Shown: positions 22,761 through 35,131 of the stretch, one piece after another
Layout: each line of letters begins with the position of its first letter
Numbering within the stretch: the first letter of the stretch is position 1
Assembly (NCBI GenBank): GCA_017562135.1
Contig: QEYB01000282.1
Span: forward strand, 825,501 to 889,500
Length of the DNA stretch: 64,000 nucleotides
From: Dipylidium caninum
Taxonomy: Eukaryota; Platyhelminthes; Cestoda; Cyclophyllidea; Dipylidiidae
Direction of reading: 5' to 3'
Notes under the pieces: generated by a model
Told to the model about the DNA's origin: nothing
Databases searched by the model: none
What the model saw: the letters and a program-made list of their open reading frames with translations, nothing else
Position numbers and translations under genes: made by a program

Positions 22761-25674
22761 ATGCCATCAGGCTCCATGTCGACCATGACCACCGCAGCTA
22801 CCGTAGTGCCGGCGCCTCCCGGTGTATTTGCTACCTCGATGCCGCCTGAGTTGTCCAACTCTGTTAGCCCTGTTCCTTCGTCGGAAGACCGGGAGTCTGT
22901 CTCGTCTAACGAGAGTCGTCGGAGGCGCACCGCCGGTGCTGCTAACGGTGTTGTCCCGGGGACCGGCATTAATACTCTTTCCTCATCCTACCCCGCCCCG
23001 CCTCAGTTTGTCATCGACTCTAACAAAGCGACGTCCCCTGCCAGTTCGTTTGGGAAACTCCGGAAGAAAGTCAAGTCCGGCCGGTCGCGTGTTAGTCAGA
23101 ACGGAGGCACATATCTTGTAAATAAACCCCTTAAAGTGACCATCCGGCGAACGAACGCGCATTCTCACACGCTGGATTCGAGTCAACAGGATGGGCGGCG
23201 TTCGCCCTCATCGGTATACTCCTCCGTCCCCGGAGATGACGAGAAGAGCCCTGTTCTTCCTTCCGGATTATCCGACAGTTTGCTGCCTGCAACTCCACAT
23301 TCCATTTCCGCAACCAAGGTACTCCTGCATCTTTCATTGCACTTTACGTTTTCGCGCTTCTAGGGTGTGGATGCATATGGGAGTAGAAAAGATGCCTCCA
23401 CTTCGACTGTGGATTCAAGCACCATGACTGAGCCGGATCTGTTGGGGCCCTGTGAGCCCGGGTCGAGGATTGTGCTGGAGGGAGTCGTTTGGTTAGAAAC
23501 TCCCGGTAGGTGGTGCCATTTTTCTCTTGTCTTTCAATGTTTACCGATATCAAGTCTCTAGTATTTGATCCGAGAACCGCTGTATATTCTTGCTCGCCTT
23601 GACCGATATCGCTTAGTATAGTTTTGCAGAGCGTGCCTGGGTCATTCGGACTGTTTTCTTGTATTTGAGACCGCCTGAAAACCATTCGCCCGAGGAATGT
23701 TCGTCCTCGCCTTGCTAATTAGGTCGCTCCCGTAGGGTGTCGAGTAGTTTTTCCTCACTCCAAGCTTTCCGCTTGCATGTCGAGAATTGTTAGATTGGTT
23801 GCTTGTTATTTCGCGTGGTGTCTCAGGTTTATCTTTTAACCCTCAGGCAATTTTGCCGGTTTGTGCTTTTTCGTTTTGGCGGCACCGCTGTGTTAAACTG
23901 AGAAACTCGCTCCGAATTTTGCTCCTCCCCTTAACTAAGTACAGCGTAATTTCCGTGGTGAATTGACATCAGTGCACTTCTCCCGGGTTACCGTCATATT
24001 CGGCCTTATTGACCCGAGAGCTTATCGCAGAGTCTGATTTGCGCGGGCGTTGGGTGAATTCCTCTAAATTTCATTGAGTATTGTTAACTGCCCGCCGAAT
24101 AAAACCCACGTCTCCCTGGTAACTTGTTCCTTACTTGCTTTCCCAAGTCAGTGGCCATTCAACGGAAGGTATAACTGTTTTCAATTTTTAGGGATGATGG
24201 TCGTGAATGCACATTGGCGTGGGCGAGCATTTCTGGGGACGTTCTTAGATGCCTCCAAGAACACTCTTGGTCCTTCATGGTGAGCTGATGGTGTGGCGCC
24301 TGTTAATTCATGTTTACATATCACAGCTTAGAATCTCGCAGCTGTTTATTAAGCTTGAATTAAATGTGATTTCAGGGTTAGTCGCTCTTCAAGTTTCTAA
24401 ATTTGGGGACTTGGTGTTTGGATTGATAAGGTCCTAGTTAACACTCATTATTTGTTTACACAGTCCGGACAAAATGATATCGTCGCTTAGCATGGTCAAG
24501 TGTAAGCCAAACTGGGGAGGACCTGCCTCCACATCCTCAAACGCCTATCGAAGTTCTACCTCAGGCGCGAATGCTGCCTCTGCATCTTCAGGCTCAATAA
24601 GAACTCGTTCTGCTATCGCAGCTGCCGAGGATTCTACAACGTCATCGCGTCGACGAAATTTGCCATCTACTGTGTCGTCGGGTCGTGGTCGCAGACGGCG
24701 TCGGGGTGTTGGCATGGTCAACTCCTCTTCAGCCGCCTCACTCTCTGCCGATGGAGTAGATTCTAATCACGATGACCAGGAAGATGGAAACGCCGCGAGT
24801 AATGTGACACCTGACGCTCCTTCTGCCTCCGATTTCGCTTGCCCGCAACCAGGTTGTAAAAAGCGCTTCGCCGACATCATTGGAGTGCGTTTCCACTTGG
24901 ATCATTGCCATTCACAGCGACAGAAATTGGAGGCATCTGGTGCTGCGTCGTCTTCGACGAAATCGGTGGAAGTTTGTCCCAACCACTCATCTGCACCCCA
25001 GCCCCAACATCAACAGATAAGATTAGACCCACCTCAGCTTGCCAAAGTGAACTCAGGTGGTGGAGGTTGTTCCGTGGAGCCGATGGATGAGGACCCTCCG
25101 CCGCCAAAGTTGGACCGTGGGCCCTCGGCAGATGAGGTCGTTGAACCTTCTTCCATGCCCATGTGCGAACCTCCTACGGCTAGTCCTGCTTACTCGGACA
25201 TTTCTGACGATGGACCCGCCGCACCTCAAAAGGGCAGAGCGTCACCAGATGTTGGGCAGCGGCCTTGGCCACCACCAACAGTAATGAATCAGCCCCAAAC
25301 CCAGCCTATGGATTGGTCTTCCCCTAGAAGACGCGTCGTCCCCCCCCGGAAAGTCCCCCTACGAATATTCTCCTGCAGGTCCTCAACCTCCACCGAGTGG
25401 AATTTCCTTGGCTCCCTTTGCCGCGGTTGTCGCGGGTGGGGGTAGCCCATACGCTCATCAGCAGGCACAACAGTCACAGCATCACCATCACAGAACGCTT
25501 AATATTCCTCCGACAGCACATACTTCAACTGATAAATTATTCCAGGCCCAGTTGGCCAACTTTATGGCCACTAGCAGTAACCCCAGTAATAGTAATAGTA
25601 ACCCCCAGATACCGCCTAATAGGCAGTCGCCCCAGGTAGTTCCTCCGGGAATGCATCCTTTCCGGCCTCAATAA
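22761..25674 (+). CDS. ZNF608/ZNF609/Scribbler-like zinc-finger protein, four exons, one internal frameshift
   Basis: Exons: 22761-23318, 23364-23505, 24192-24279, 24464-25674. All introns are GT-AG with matching phases, and one is only 45 nt. With one surplus C removed from a C8 run at 25340-25347, the product is ~665 aa. The frame is open upstream of 22761, but that is the first in-frame ATG. Homology rests on exons 2-3: TEPDLLGPCEPGSRIVLEG, VVWLETPG, then MMVVNAHWRGRAFLGTFLD. This aligns closely with the domain of human ZNF609 that reads LGPCEPG, LEGIVW, NVTWRNKTYVGTLLD. A lone C2H2 finger follows (~389-412: CPQPGC, then HLDHCH), also as in the family. The remainder is low-complexity S/P/Q/R-rich and probably disordered. 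Family members are nuclear transcription regulators (ZNF609 in myogenesis, Scribbler/Brakeless as a fly co-repressor). The usual HDWAPPRF after the domain reads KNTLGPSC here. I cannot choose between ZNF608 and ZNF609. Confidence 0.85.
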
Positions 25675-27394
25675 TATTGCGGTTCGGTGCGGATGCTCGC
25701 GTCCTCCCCTCAGACATTCCCTTTGGGCTTTCATTGTCTATTTCCCCTGTATCGATGAAAATGTAACACCACATTACCATACCCAGACTCTGTCTACTCT
25801 CGTTCTCGCAGATCCTGTCGTACCGATTGTTGTTTCGCTGTGCTCTCGCCCTGCTGTGCAGTGTAAATAGCTCGTATCCTCGTCCCGTTGCATCCCATCT
25901 TCCTTTTGTACTTCCCTCTGTTATCCACATTCTCTTTCCTAACCCACTCTGGTCAAGCATTACATTGGTTAGTTTACAATTGTGACATGCAAATCCTAGA
26001 TATACAAATATGTGTGTACTTTTTACCAACTGATTTTGACTGCTGCAGGAGCAGTTTAATAAAGCATTTCAAAAGCGAAGGTGGAGGGTACTGTAGATTT
26101 TCGTTGGACTGTGTCGGGTTGCTTTGGTTCACTTCGTTTCCACAAAGCGGAATTTTGATGCGGAGATTATCCAGGTCAGTCCAGCCTGTGCCAAGCCGGT
26201 TCGTACGACCGCCTGGCGGGTGCCTGCAAGTTGCGCCATTGGGAGGCGATAGACGCCTTGCGTGGCCCCGTTGAAGTGGAGTGGGGTGTCGGTTTCCGCA
26301 ATGAAGTCGTTAATTGGCCGGATTATCTCCAGGATTAGGTTGTTATGGCCCGGTCAGCGGTCGCAGGTGGATTAATGGGTGACGTCATCTTGTCGCTGGG
26401 TCACGTCGCATCAAAAGTGTGGCTTGACGATGTGTTTTGGAGGCGTGAGGCGAGGGGAAGGATGGGGGTAGGGCGTTGGGCTCCCTCGGGCTGGTTTTCC
26501 GGCACTGAACGCGCTGTCGAGTCAAAATGCCACGACTGACGACGAAAACCGCGCGATCAACATAGCTGGGACATTTGAATGACATGCCGTGAAGCTTTCC
26601 TCCCTCATCATTTGGTGCTTGGCTCACTTAATTCAAAGTGTCGTTTGATGCACGACAGTTCCTCCAGTCTATTTAATTTCGAGTTTGTCTAAGTGACTCC
26701 TAAAGTCGTTTTGTAGAAGTAAAGTCGGTCAGTTAGGGCTTGGAGCACGAGGGGAGGATTTGGGCATCGCCGTCATTGTTAGAAAGCGAAGTTTTGGACA
26801 CAGACAAAGAAGGTTGAAGATTACGAGTTGCCATTTGCATTTCCAGGCAGAAAATGATTTCGAAAATGTTAAGTTAGAAGAAGCTGACGTAACACACCAG
26901 TTTTGGAATCCCTTATTAGAAAACAATGTGATGACATAAGGAAAGCAAAAAATCCGACGAAGCAAGAAAAAAAACGTCAAATGAAGGAGTGTCGTGTCTT
27001 TTGAGTGGCACAACACGAGATCAGCACAGTAGGGGCAAAAGAGAAAGTGACAATTAGTTTACACATAGCTAAAACATTTCTCTGCAAGATTCAATTACAG
27101 GGATGAAAATGACCAGAAATATGGGTGGCGAAAATGGGAGAAAATTGAATTAAGGCTGAGTGAAAGCGGCAGACAAAGGATGGAAGGGGGTGGGCATGAA
27201 AGAAAACATCCCCGGCGCAAAACTGCTTAAATGGAGAGAAGGTGGCGGAAGGTGACCGTGACCCGGTGAGGCAAAAGGCTAATCAACTAAAAGGCAACGA
27301 AGCTAAAAATGCATGCGAAAGTCGGGCCATGGAAGAGAAGACCACCAAAATGAAAAAGGAACATGTGAAATGTAGTGCTATGACTTAGTTACCA
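25675..27394. other. 3' UTR and intergenic DNA between the ZNF608/609-like gene and the inverted repeat
   Basis: Apart from the AATAAA at 26058, I recognise no gene, repeat or RNA. Open frames are short and unconserved. Confidence 0.5.
26058..26063 (+). terminator. Candidate polyadenylation signal AATAAA of the ZNF608/609-like gene
   Basis: First exact AATAAA I see downstream of the TAA at 25672-25674, about 385 nt into the presumed 3' UTR. Confidence 0.4.
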
Positions 27395-27769
27395 CGTAAG
27401 GCATGGAATTTGAAAAGTAAAAGCAACGGAGAGCGTCGTAGAGGGAGACGATTTATCGTTTTGGCGGAGGGGGGAGGGGGAAAATGTCTCTTATCTGCTC
27501 TCTAACAGATCAATCACGTATTCAGGGATCCTCCATCATCAGTGGTTCCACTTCAACATTTCCCGCTTGCTACCCTAACACACAAGTAGGCCTCGAGACA
27601 AAAAAGTCACTGACTGACTCGTCAATTTCCATTCTCCCCCTCGTCTTCATTGACTGCTTCGCCTCGTCTGCGTCACTGGCTGCCGTTAAGTCCTCACCGC
27701 GTGGACCAATCAGGGCGAGAACACATTCCTCTCAGTTGTTTACGTTTTCCTCTACTTCCGCATCCTCCT

Positions 27770-27960
27770 CCCTCTCCTCGTTGCCTCCTCCTCCTCCTCC
27801 TCTCCTCCTCCTCCCTCCTCCTCCTCCTCCCCTCCTCCTCCTCCTCCTCCTCCTCCTCCTCCTCCTCCTCCTGCTCTCCTTTTTCTTCTTCTTCTTCTTC
27901 TTCTTCTTCTCCTCCTCCTCCTCCTCCTTCTCCTTCTTCTGCTTCTGCTTCTTCTTCCCC
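27770..27960. repeat. (CTC)n/(TTC)n homopyrimidine tract
   Basis: A stretch of about 190 nt of almost pure pyrimidine in the left arm, first CTC repeats and then TTC repeats. The right-arm counterpart (37110-37265) has expanded GGA but lacks the GAA block. Confidence 0.9.
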
Positions 27961-28810
27961 TGTTCAATGTCAATCGTACTTCCTCCCCACAACCTTCTTC
28001 TACCTCCAATCACCTACCCTCGCCTTACCTCTCCTGTCAAGCACTATCCTGTCAAGCACTGTCCTGTCCTGTCCTGCCTATCCTGTCCCGTCCCGTCATC
28101 TTCCGCCACGTCCTCCACCCTCTTCCGTCCTCTTCCTCCATCCTCCTCACCCACCCTCATCCCACCATGCCAAAACAACTCGTCTAACCGTACCACAGGC
28201 CTATTCCTCGCCCATCCGTCCACCGTTCATCTGACCAAACTGTCACCTACATTTGCGCAGGGCAGCCAGATCTACGGACTGAGACAATAACAGACTCGCC
28301 GCAGACCAGGGAACGAGGCAACGAAGAAACCAAGGGACGGCGATATGAGTAGACGATGAGACAAGGAGACGATGAGATGAGGAAACAATGACACTATGGG
28401 ACGTTGCCTGGCAACACTTCCTTTCAGGCACCAGCACAGCCTCCTCCACGAAGCCTCGTCAATGCATCCACCACACACACATTCTCAGCAACACACATGT
28501 TGAGTGGTGGGCCATGTCCACGAGAATGGAAAGTGTCTGGCTCCTCCGTGAGCTATCTTGCCAGCAATTGAGAGTAGGTGCGCTGACCAACAGGACGGGA
28601 GAGAAGAGGAGGAGCGGGAGAAGAGGAGAGAAGAGGAGAGGAGAGCGAGATGGGTGGATGGGTGATGAATGGGTGGTGAATGGTGGTGGGTGGTGGAGTG
28701 GAGTGGGAGGCGAAGATTTGCGAGGCTGCAGTGCTTACGGACCAAAGGTGCGCCAACAAAATACACCAAAGTGGATTAATTTGGCTCGAGTGCGTCAAGG
28801 TGGAAATGCG

Positions 28811-29135
<325 letters not shown>

Positions 29136-30509
29136 TACGAAGGCGAGGTTCTAAGAACAGTCATATCTTCTCTTCTGAGAAGTCGCAATCCTTTCCTCTT
29201 TTCCCATCCACATCTCCTTCTCCTCCTGCTCCATTTCTTCCTGTCCATCACCGCCACCATCACCTTCCCTTCCCTTCCCTTTCCTCGCCCCCTTCGCCTC
29301 GTCTCCTCTTCGATCACGAAACCAACCAATTCATTGTTTTCTCGCCTCGCTGGCTCTCAGTGGCCCTTGGTCGCAGTTCCTCTTCGCCTCCTTCCCTCCT
29401 CGCCTCCTCGCATCCTCGCATCCTCGCATTCTCGCATCCTGTCTTCGCTAATGCGCCCTTCTGCCTCCTTGACTGACAGGCGCATTGGCGAGATGGGGAT
29501 GATGAACGATTGAGTAAATGGGTGGTTGCAGGGATGGGTGAATGGGTGAAGGAAAGAAAGAAAGAAAGAAAGTTCCTACTAGTGAGTGAGCGAGTGCGTA
29601 GGTGGGTGAGTGGGTGGTCGAGGGGGAGTAATTGCAGTTAGCTTCTCATGCCAGCCTCATTCTCCATGGTCTTTCATTTTTTTCTCTTCAACCAAGTGCC
29701 ACGACATGCCTTGCAACGCCTTCCACCTCACCTACTTTACCCTCTTTATACGAGACTGTCTCAATTTCAACTATTCCATCACTCTTCGCTCACTTTCTCA
29801 TTCTTTTTTCTCTCGCCTCCCTCCTCCCTCCTCCCTCCTCCATCCTCCATCCTCAGTCCTCTCTCCCTCCTCCAGCCCAACGCCTCGCCTCGCCTCGCCT
29901 CACCTCGCCAACCGACCCTCAATCCTTCGGGGACAATGCGGTCATCGATGCAGCTGAAGGTAACATACGTCCCTTGCCCACTCAGCCTGCCCTTAACTCC
30001 CCTCCCCTCGCTAACCTCATCCTCCTCACTCCTCTCCTCTCCCCTCCCCTCCCCTCCCCTCCGCCCCCTCCTCTCTTCCTTGCTCTTCTCTTCCTTCTCT
30101 TTCTCTTACCTCTCTCCCCCCCTCTTTCTCCCCTCTGCCTCTCTGCCTCCCTCTGCCTCCCTCTCTTCCCTCTGCCTCCCCTCTGCCTCTGCCTCCCTCT
30201 GCCTCGCCTTGGCCTTCTCTACGCACATTCTCTGCCTTTGCCTTTACTTTTACTTGTGCCCCTGCCCCCTGCCCCTGCCCCTGCCCTGCCTCTGCCTCTG
30301 CCTCTGCTTTAGTCTTATCTTCACCTTCACCTTCGCCTTCGCCCCACACTCTCGGTCTCTACGTTGCCGCACTCACGAAACCCCGCCACAACATGTTACG
30401 CACACGTTTGACCTTGAAAGAAAACTGGCACGACCGTGGAACAAAGGTGGGACAGAGGTGGGACAGAGGTGGGACAGACGCGGGACGTGGGACAGACGCG
30501 GGACGTAGT

Positions 30510-30625
30510 GGGAAGCGGGTTTGAACTGTCCGTCCGACCTGGCTGCGTCATACGGACAGTCAGGCACATGTCTGGCGGGGAGTCAGCATTTCGTCCGACT
30601 TAACCACTGCTCCTTCCTCATCACA
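30510..30625 (-). repeat. tRNA-like (Pol III promoter-like) segment, left-arm copy
   Basis: Reverse complement of the segment at 34336-34445. Read on the minus strand it has an A-box-like GGAGCAGTGGTT (here followed by AAGTCGG) and a B-box-like AGTTCAAACCC about 80 nt later. Spacing is longer than in a normal tRNA and no cloverleaf folds, so it is at best a tRNA-derived SINE relic. Confidence 0.35.
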
Positions 30626-30715
30626 TTGTCTGCACCCAGTAGTATGAACTGGCTTTCACCTCTCCTCTCAGACGACTATTTGTTGGACAGCTTGGTCCCG
30701 CCGTCATCCCTTGTT

Positions 30716-33700
30716 CCACACTTTGAGCGACGTGTAAGGCGCAGTCTATCACGCCACCTTATGATGGGATTCTTTCATTCAGCGATAAGTGCTAGCGGAA
30801 GCCAATGTGAAGGGTGTTTTTACTTATATATTTTCCATGCAAAAGCGTGGGCTTACACACGCCGGTGATCGGTATTTGGCACACTTGGAGCATCTAATCA
30901 CACCCTCCTTCACAATGCATCGTTAAACGACAGAAACATTAGGCGTCTGTGACTCCCTTTGCTTGTATTCTTTCCGATACATTTTAGAAAACTCAGTGCA
31001 TTTTTAGCCTCGACACAAGCTCATATGAAATGCAGTAGAAAGCGTATGTTATTCATTCGAGTGGTGTTGGGAGAACCTCCCAGACCTTTGATGATCTCTC
31101 CTCATGCCGCCCTGATCTGCTGCGGTCTTGGCCCCTCGCCTGGAGGACGTGTCGTGTCGTGTCTACATTTCGCTTTGATAACCCAACGCTTCTACCCTCA
31201 TTCGAAATATTCCGGTGGTGCTAGTCCCACTGTTTCGACCTGGTGCACAAAGTAATTTGTAAATACCCTTAGCTGTCAGACATTTCGCGCTGTTGGCTCT
31301 ATGACAGTTAAAATGACAGTTGGCAAGATGGATAGCCCCCCTGTCCGCCACTTCAGACGTGACATTATTGCCTGTGGCTAAATATTACCGCGTTTAAGGT
31401 AGGCAGTCATCGTGAAGTGCTGTGCCCCCTCCTCCAACCCACTTTACTACTGCAGCAGCAGCTGCTGCTGCTTTGACCTCTAGCGGAGGCAACGTTAACA
31501 CCAGTCGCTTTGCGATTGTGAATTCAGAAAACGTGAATAAACACGCGCCTTGGTGGTGCTCTCATCCGACTCAAATTACACTTAAGTTTGGTGTTGCCTT
31601 GTTATTTTTCGCGGGGCAGACGACTGTCGAGGCAAGTAATATAAACTCGCCACTCTCCCACCTCATTTATGCGGCGCAAAACCCAGTTAGTTGAGCGAAT
31701 GCCCTGCCTCTTTCTCTCTCTCTCCTCACCCGCCCTCGTCTTCCCCTGACGCGCATAGTCCCGACTGGGTTAACTAACGTTTTTGCCCGTTGGCAAGGGA
31801 AACACATCCTGGGCACTAAAAACAAGCCAAATGTGGAGTTAATTTTAAGCAGCCAGTCATATTATTAGAGTCGAGAATGTTCTAAACTCCGAAGCTATGC
31901 AGTACGCGCCTCTTGAAACAAAAACCAGATACCATCAGTCAGCAGGAGGGAGTCGTATTGTCCTCCCTCGAGGCGAGGCGAGGCGAGGCGAGATGAACGT
32001 TTTACGAGTCAGGTCATTGCAAGCCAACCCTTCTCCCCGTCAAAGTAAATGTATTAAATTCCGTAAGTTTACTTCCACTCTCCCGCATTAGCGAGAAAGG
32101 AAGGGTTTAATTGATCAGCCCGGAATCCACCAATTGGGAGGAAGTGAGAATGGCAGAGCGTTTCGAGGAAAGTTCTTCTTTCTTTCTACTGCCACGCTTG
32201 ATTAAATTGTTGGCTAACTGAGCGACGCAATGGAGAAGCGTTAGGAAATAATCCTTTTCCTCCGTTTTACTCTTCTTTTTCCCCCAGATATGGCTAACCT
32301 GGTCTCCGATTTTTCAATAGTCTGACAAAGTGTGTAGTGGAATGAGGAGTTGTAGGAATGGGGTGGACGCGATGGGGAGTTTTAGGCTCGAAAAGGCTCC
32401 GGATGGAGTCTTGATGTGGTCAGCTTTTCTCCAACTTCACAAACAGACTCTCTTTTGGTGCAGTTCCCATTTTGTGCATGAGTACTCCAAGTGTGAAAAC
32501 TGAGCGAGAGGGGAGGCGGCAGATGGTGGACCAGTAGGTTAGCTCAGGTTAAGATTTACGTCTCCCCCATAAGGGGGTGGGGATGAGGCGAAATGAGCGC
32601 ACAAGGCGATCTCATGGCTACCAAGGGAGTGTGTGTACACGACAATTTACGCACTACAATTACCGTCTAGTTAACAATGCCCCAAAGACCCATTTCCGAG
32701 ATGAATTGATTAAGAAGGCGGCTTGAGTGGCAGGCGGCCTAACAACACCCCGCTCTCAGGACGCCCTAACGCCGTGTGACGAAAAAGAGGTGGCGAGAAT
32801 TGACTCCTGAGGCAGTCAAAGTCACCACCAAGTGGAAGTTCACACAACACACAATCCATTTAGTAGTCACGACAGTCAGGTCACTCAGTGAACTTCTGTT
32901 TACACCCTCATTAGGTCTAGGTAAACAATACACGTGTTTGTCGTATGCACCCAGCATTTTGATGATATACTGCCGGTGAGAAGGCCTACGCCACCACTTT
33001 GGGCGACATTCGACGCCGGAGCAACTTTGTGCGCTTCTCTCTTAATCACATTGAACAACAACTCGGTTAAGGGGACTTGAGCGAGGCGGTCTCCCCCATA
33101 CCACATAAAAGGCCCATGTTTTTACATGAACTTAGTCATCAACCCTACTGTCTAATTACGCATTTAAGCAGCTTTAAGCCCCATCGAAGCCTTCAATGTC
33201 CCTTATTCCTCACAAGCGCTTTTCGTAGAATCGATTCCACTGGAAAGTTTTCTTCATGGCGAAGTGGAGAAACAAAGTTGTTTCTATATTTTTTCCGAAG
33301 TGTACACTCCAGTGGGTACTCGAGCAAAGGACGTGTCGAGTGAGAGCGGAGGGGTGACAGCACACATTGCAAATGTAGATGGGTAACGACTACGTTCATG
33401 CGGTGAATTTTCACCACGCCTGCCCCACGGCGCCAAAGAGGGAGGAAAGTAAAAGAAATCTCAGTTAAATGAAGTAAATGGTTAAAATGGAATATAGCAG
33501 GATGGTCCGTGTCATGTGGAGGTATGCAGTCAGGCAGCGGTAGGCTACAACTTTGCCTTGACTTCTCGTCAGACCGCCAAAAGCTTCAGCCCTACTGAGA
33601 CCTTCTTCGGTGTATCCTTTTATTGCTATAAAAATGAATGGCTTTCATGGGAAAGATCTGTTATAGAGTAAAACAATGGGCCGCTATGACACTGAGGTCA

Positions 33701-34224
33701 CTGGTCAGATTTTCGGTACATGGAAAAGTTTTTGGCTCGTGCTTCCTTTCAAGAGGCAAATACTAAAAGGGGAATTTCTGAGACCATAAGCCCGCGGTCC
33801 GTCTGGTGTGAAGGTAATTGCATTTAATGTTTCTGGAGCAGTCGAATGTTGGGACATTCTCGAGGCGGGGAGGAGGATATTATGGTTCCATTTTGGGAAA
33901 ACTTCCCCCAACTGTTTCTTCGCCCTTCTTAAATTGCTTTGCTATGCGCTGCGATGTCAAGACCCGACGGGGTTTCGAGTCGTTTGCCTTTACTTCCATA
34001 GACATGATTTTGTGGCCCGATTTAACGTGAATGCGACGTTAGAGTTTATTAAGAGGATCGAATTAGATAATTGCAACTTTAGAAATTAATACAGTTTTCG
34101 AGAGTATGGAAAGACAAACGTAGGCGAATACTCTGAGTCGCGACAGGGGGATTGAAGAGAGTCAGGGAGACGCTGAAAATGCGAAAAAAGAACGTCAAAC
34201 GGCAAAGTTCTGCTCAACCGTGAG
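30716..34224. other. Spacer (loop) of the large inverted repeat
   Basis: About 3.5 kb of single-copy-looking DNA. No transposase, reverse transcriptase or other recognisable coding region is visible, and no inverted pairing within it. A short GGCGA pentamer run at 31970-31991 echoes the same pentamer in the arms (29880-29910 and 35105-35131). Confidence 0.5.
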
Positions 34225-34335
34225 GGTGGGACCAAAATACCCAAAAAATGGTCGTCGGAGAGAGAGGTGAAGGTCAGAGGAGGAGAGGAGTGAGGAAAAA
34301 CCGCTGGCGCCTCAATTTGTCTTGACAATGTGATG

Positions 34336-34445
34336 AGGAAGGAGCAGTGGTTGGGTCGGACGAAATGCTGACTCCCCGCCAGACATGTGCCTGACTGTCC
34401 GTATGACGCAGCCAGGTCGGACGGACAGTTCAAACCCGCTTCCCA
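34336..34445 (+). repeat. tRNA-like (Pol III promoter-like) segment, right-arm copy
   Basis: Contains GGAGCAGTGGTTGGGTCGG (A-box-like, from 34341) and AGTTCAAACCC (B-box-like, 34427-34437), followed by a short tandem GTCCCACCTCT repeat. This resembles the head and repetitive tail of a tRNA-derived SINE. No canonical cloverleaf is formed, so it is not called as a tRNA gene. Confidence 0.35.
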
Positions 34446-34746
34446 CCACGTCCCGCGTCTGTCCCACCTCTGTCCCACCTCTGTCCCACCTTTGTTCCAC
34501 GGTCGTGCCAGTTTTCTTTCAAGGTCAAACGTGTGCGTAACATGTTGTGGCGGGGTTTCGTGAGTGCGGCAACGTAGAGACCGAGAGTGTGGGGCGAAGG
34601 CGAAGGTGGTGAAGGTGAAGGTGAAGGTGAAGATAAAGACTAAAGCAGAGGCAGAGGCAGAGGCAGGGGCAGGGGCAGGGGCAGGGGCAGGGGCACAGGT
34701 AAAAGTGAAGGCAAAGGCGGAGAATGTGCGTAGAGAAGGCCAAGGC

Positions 34747-34897
34747 GAGGCAGAGGGGAGGCAGAGGGGAGGCAGAGGGGAGGCAGAGGGAGGCAGAGGG
34801 GAGGCAGAGGGGAGGCAGAGGGGAGGCAGAGGGGAGGCAGAGGGGAGGCAGAGGGGAGGCAGAGGGGAGGCAGAGGGGAGGCAGAGGGGAGGCAGAG
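34747..34897. repeat. 11-bp minisatellite GAGGCAGAGGG
   Basis: About 13 tandem units of an 11-bp purine-rich motif, with one shortened unit near 34790. The matching place in the left arm (~30133-30210) has only a few irregular copies. Because 11 is not a multiple of 3, it yields repetitive open frames in several frames. Confidence 0.93.
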
Positions 34898-35104
34898 AGG
34901 GGGTAGAGGTAAGGCAAGAGGAAGACGAGGCAAGGAGAGAACAGAGGGGAAAGAGAAGGGAAGAGAGGAGCAGAGAAGAGGGGAGAAAAGAAGAGGGGAT
35001 CGGAGGGGAGAGGAGGTGGGGGGATTTAAGGGCAGGCGGAGTGGGCAAGGAAGGTGTGTTTCCTTCAGCTGCATCGACGACCTCGATGACCGCATTGTTC
35101 CTGC

Positions 35105-35131
35105 GAGGCGAGGCGAGGCGAGGCGAGGCGT
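35105..35131. repeat. GGCGA pentamer repeat
   Basis: About five GGCGA units in the right arm. The left-arm counterpart lies at 29880-29910 and a third copy sits in the spacer at 31970-31991. Confidence 0.85.

Noticed and set aside
27484..28290. 268-aa open frame on the plus strand, and opposite-strand Glu/Lys-rich frames
   Set aside because: Low-complexity translation of CTC/TTC repeats in the left arm of the inverted repeat.
34336..34445. Functional tRNA gene
   Set aside because: A- and B-box-like text is present, but the T-arm does not pair, the spacing is too long and no cloverleaf folds.
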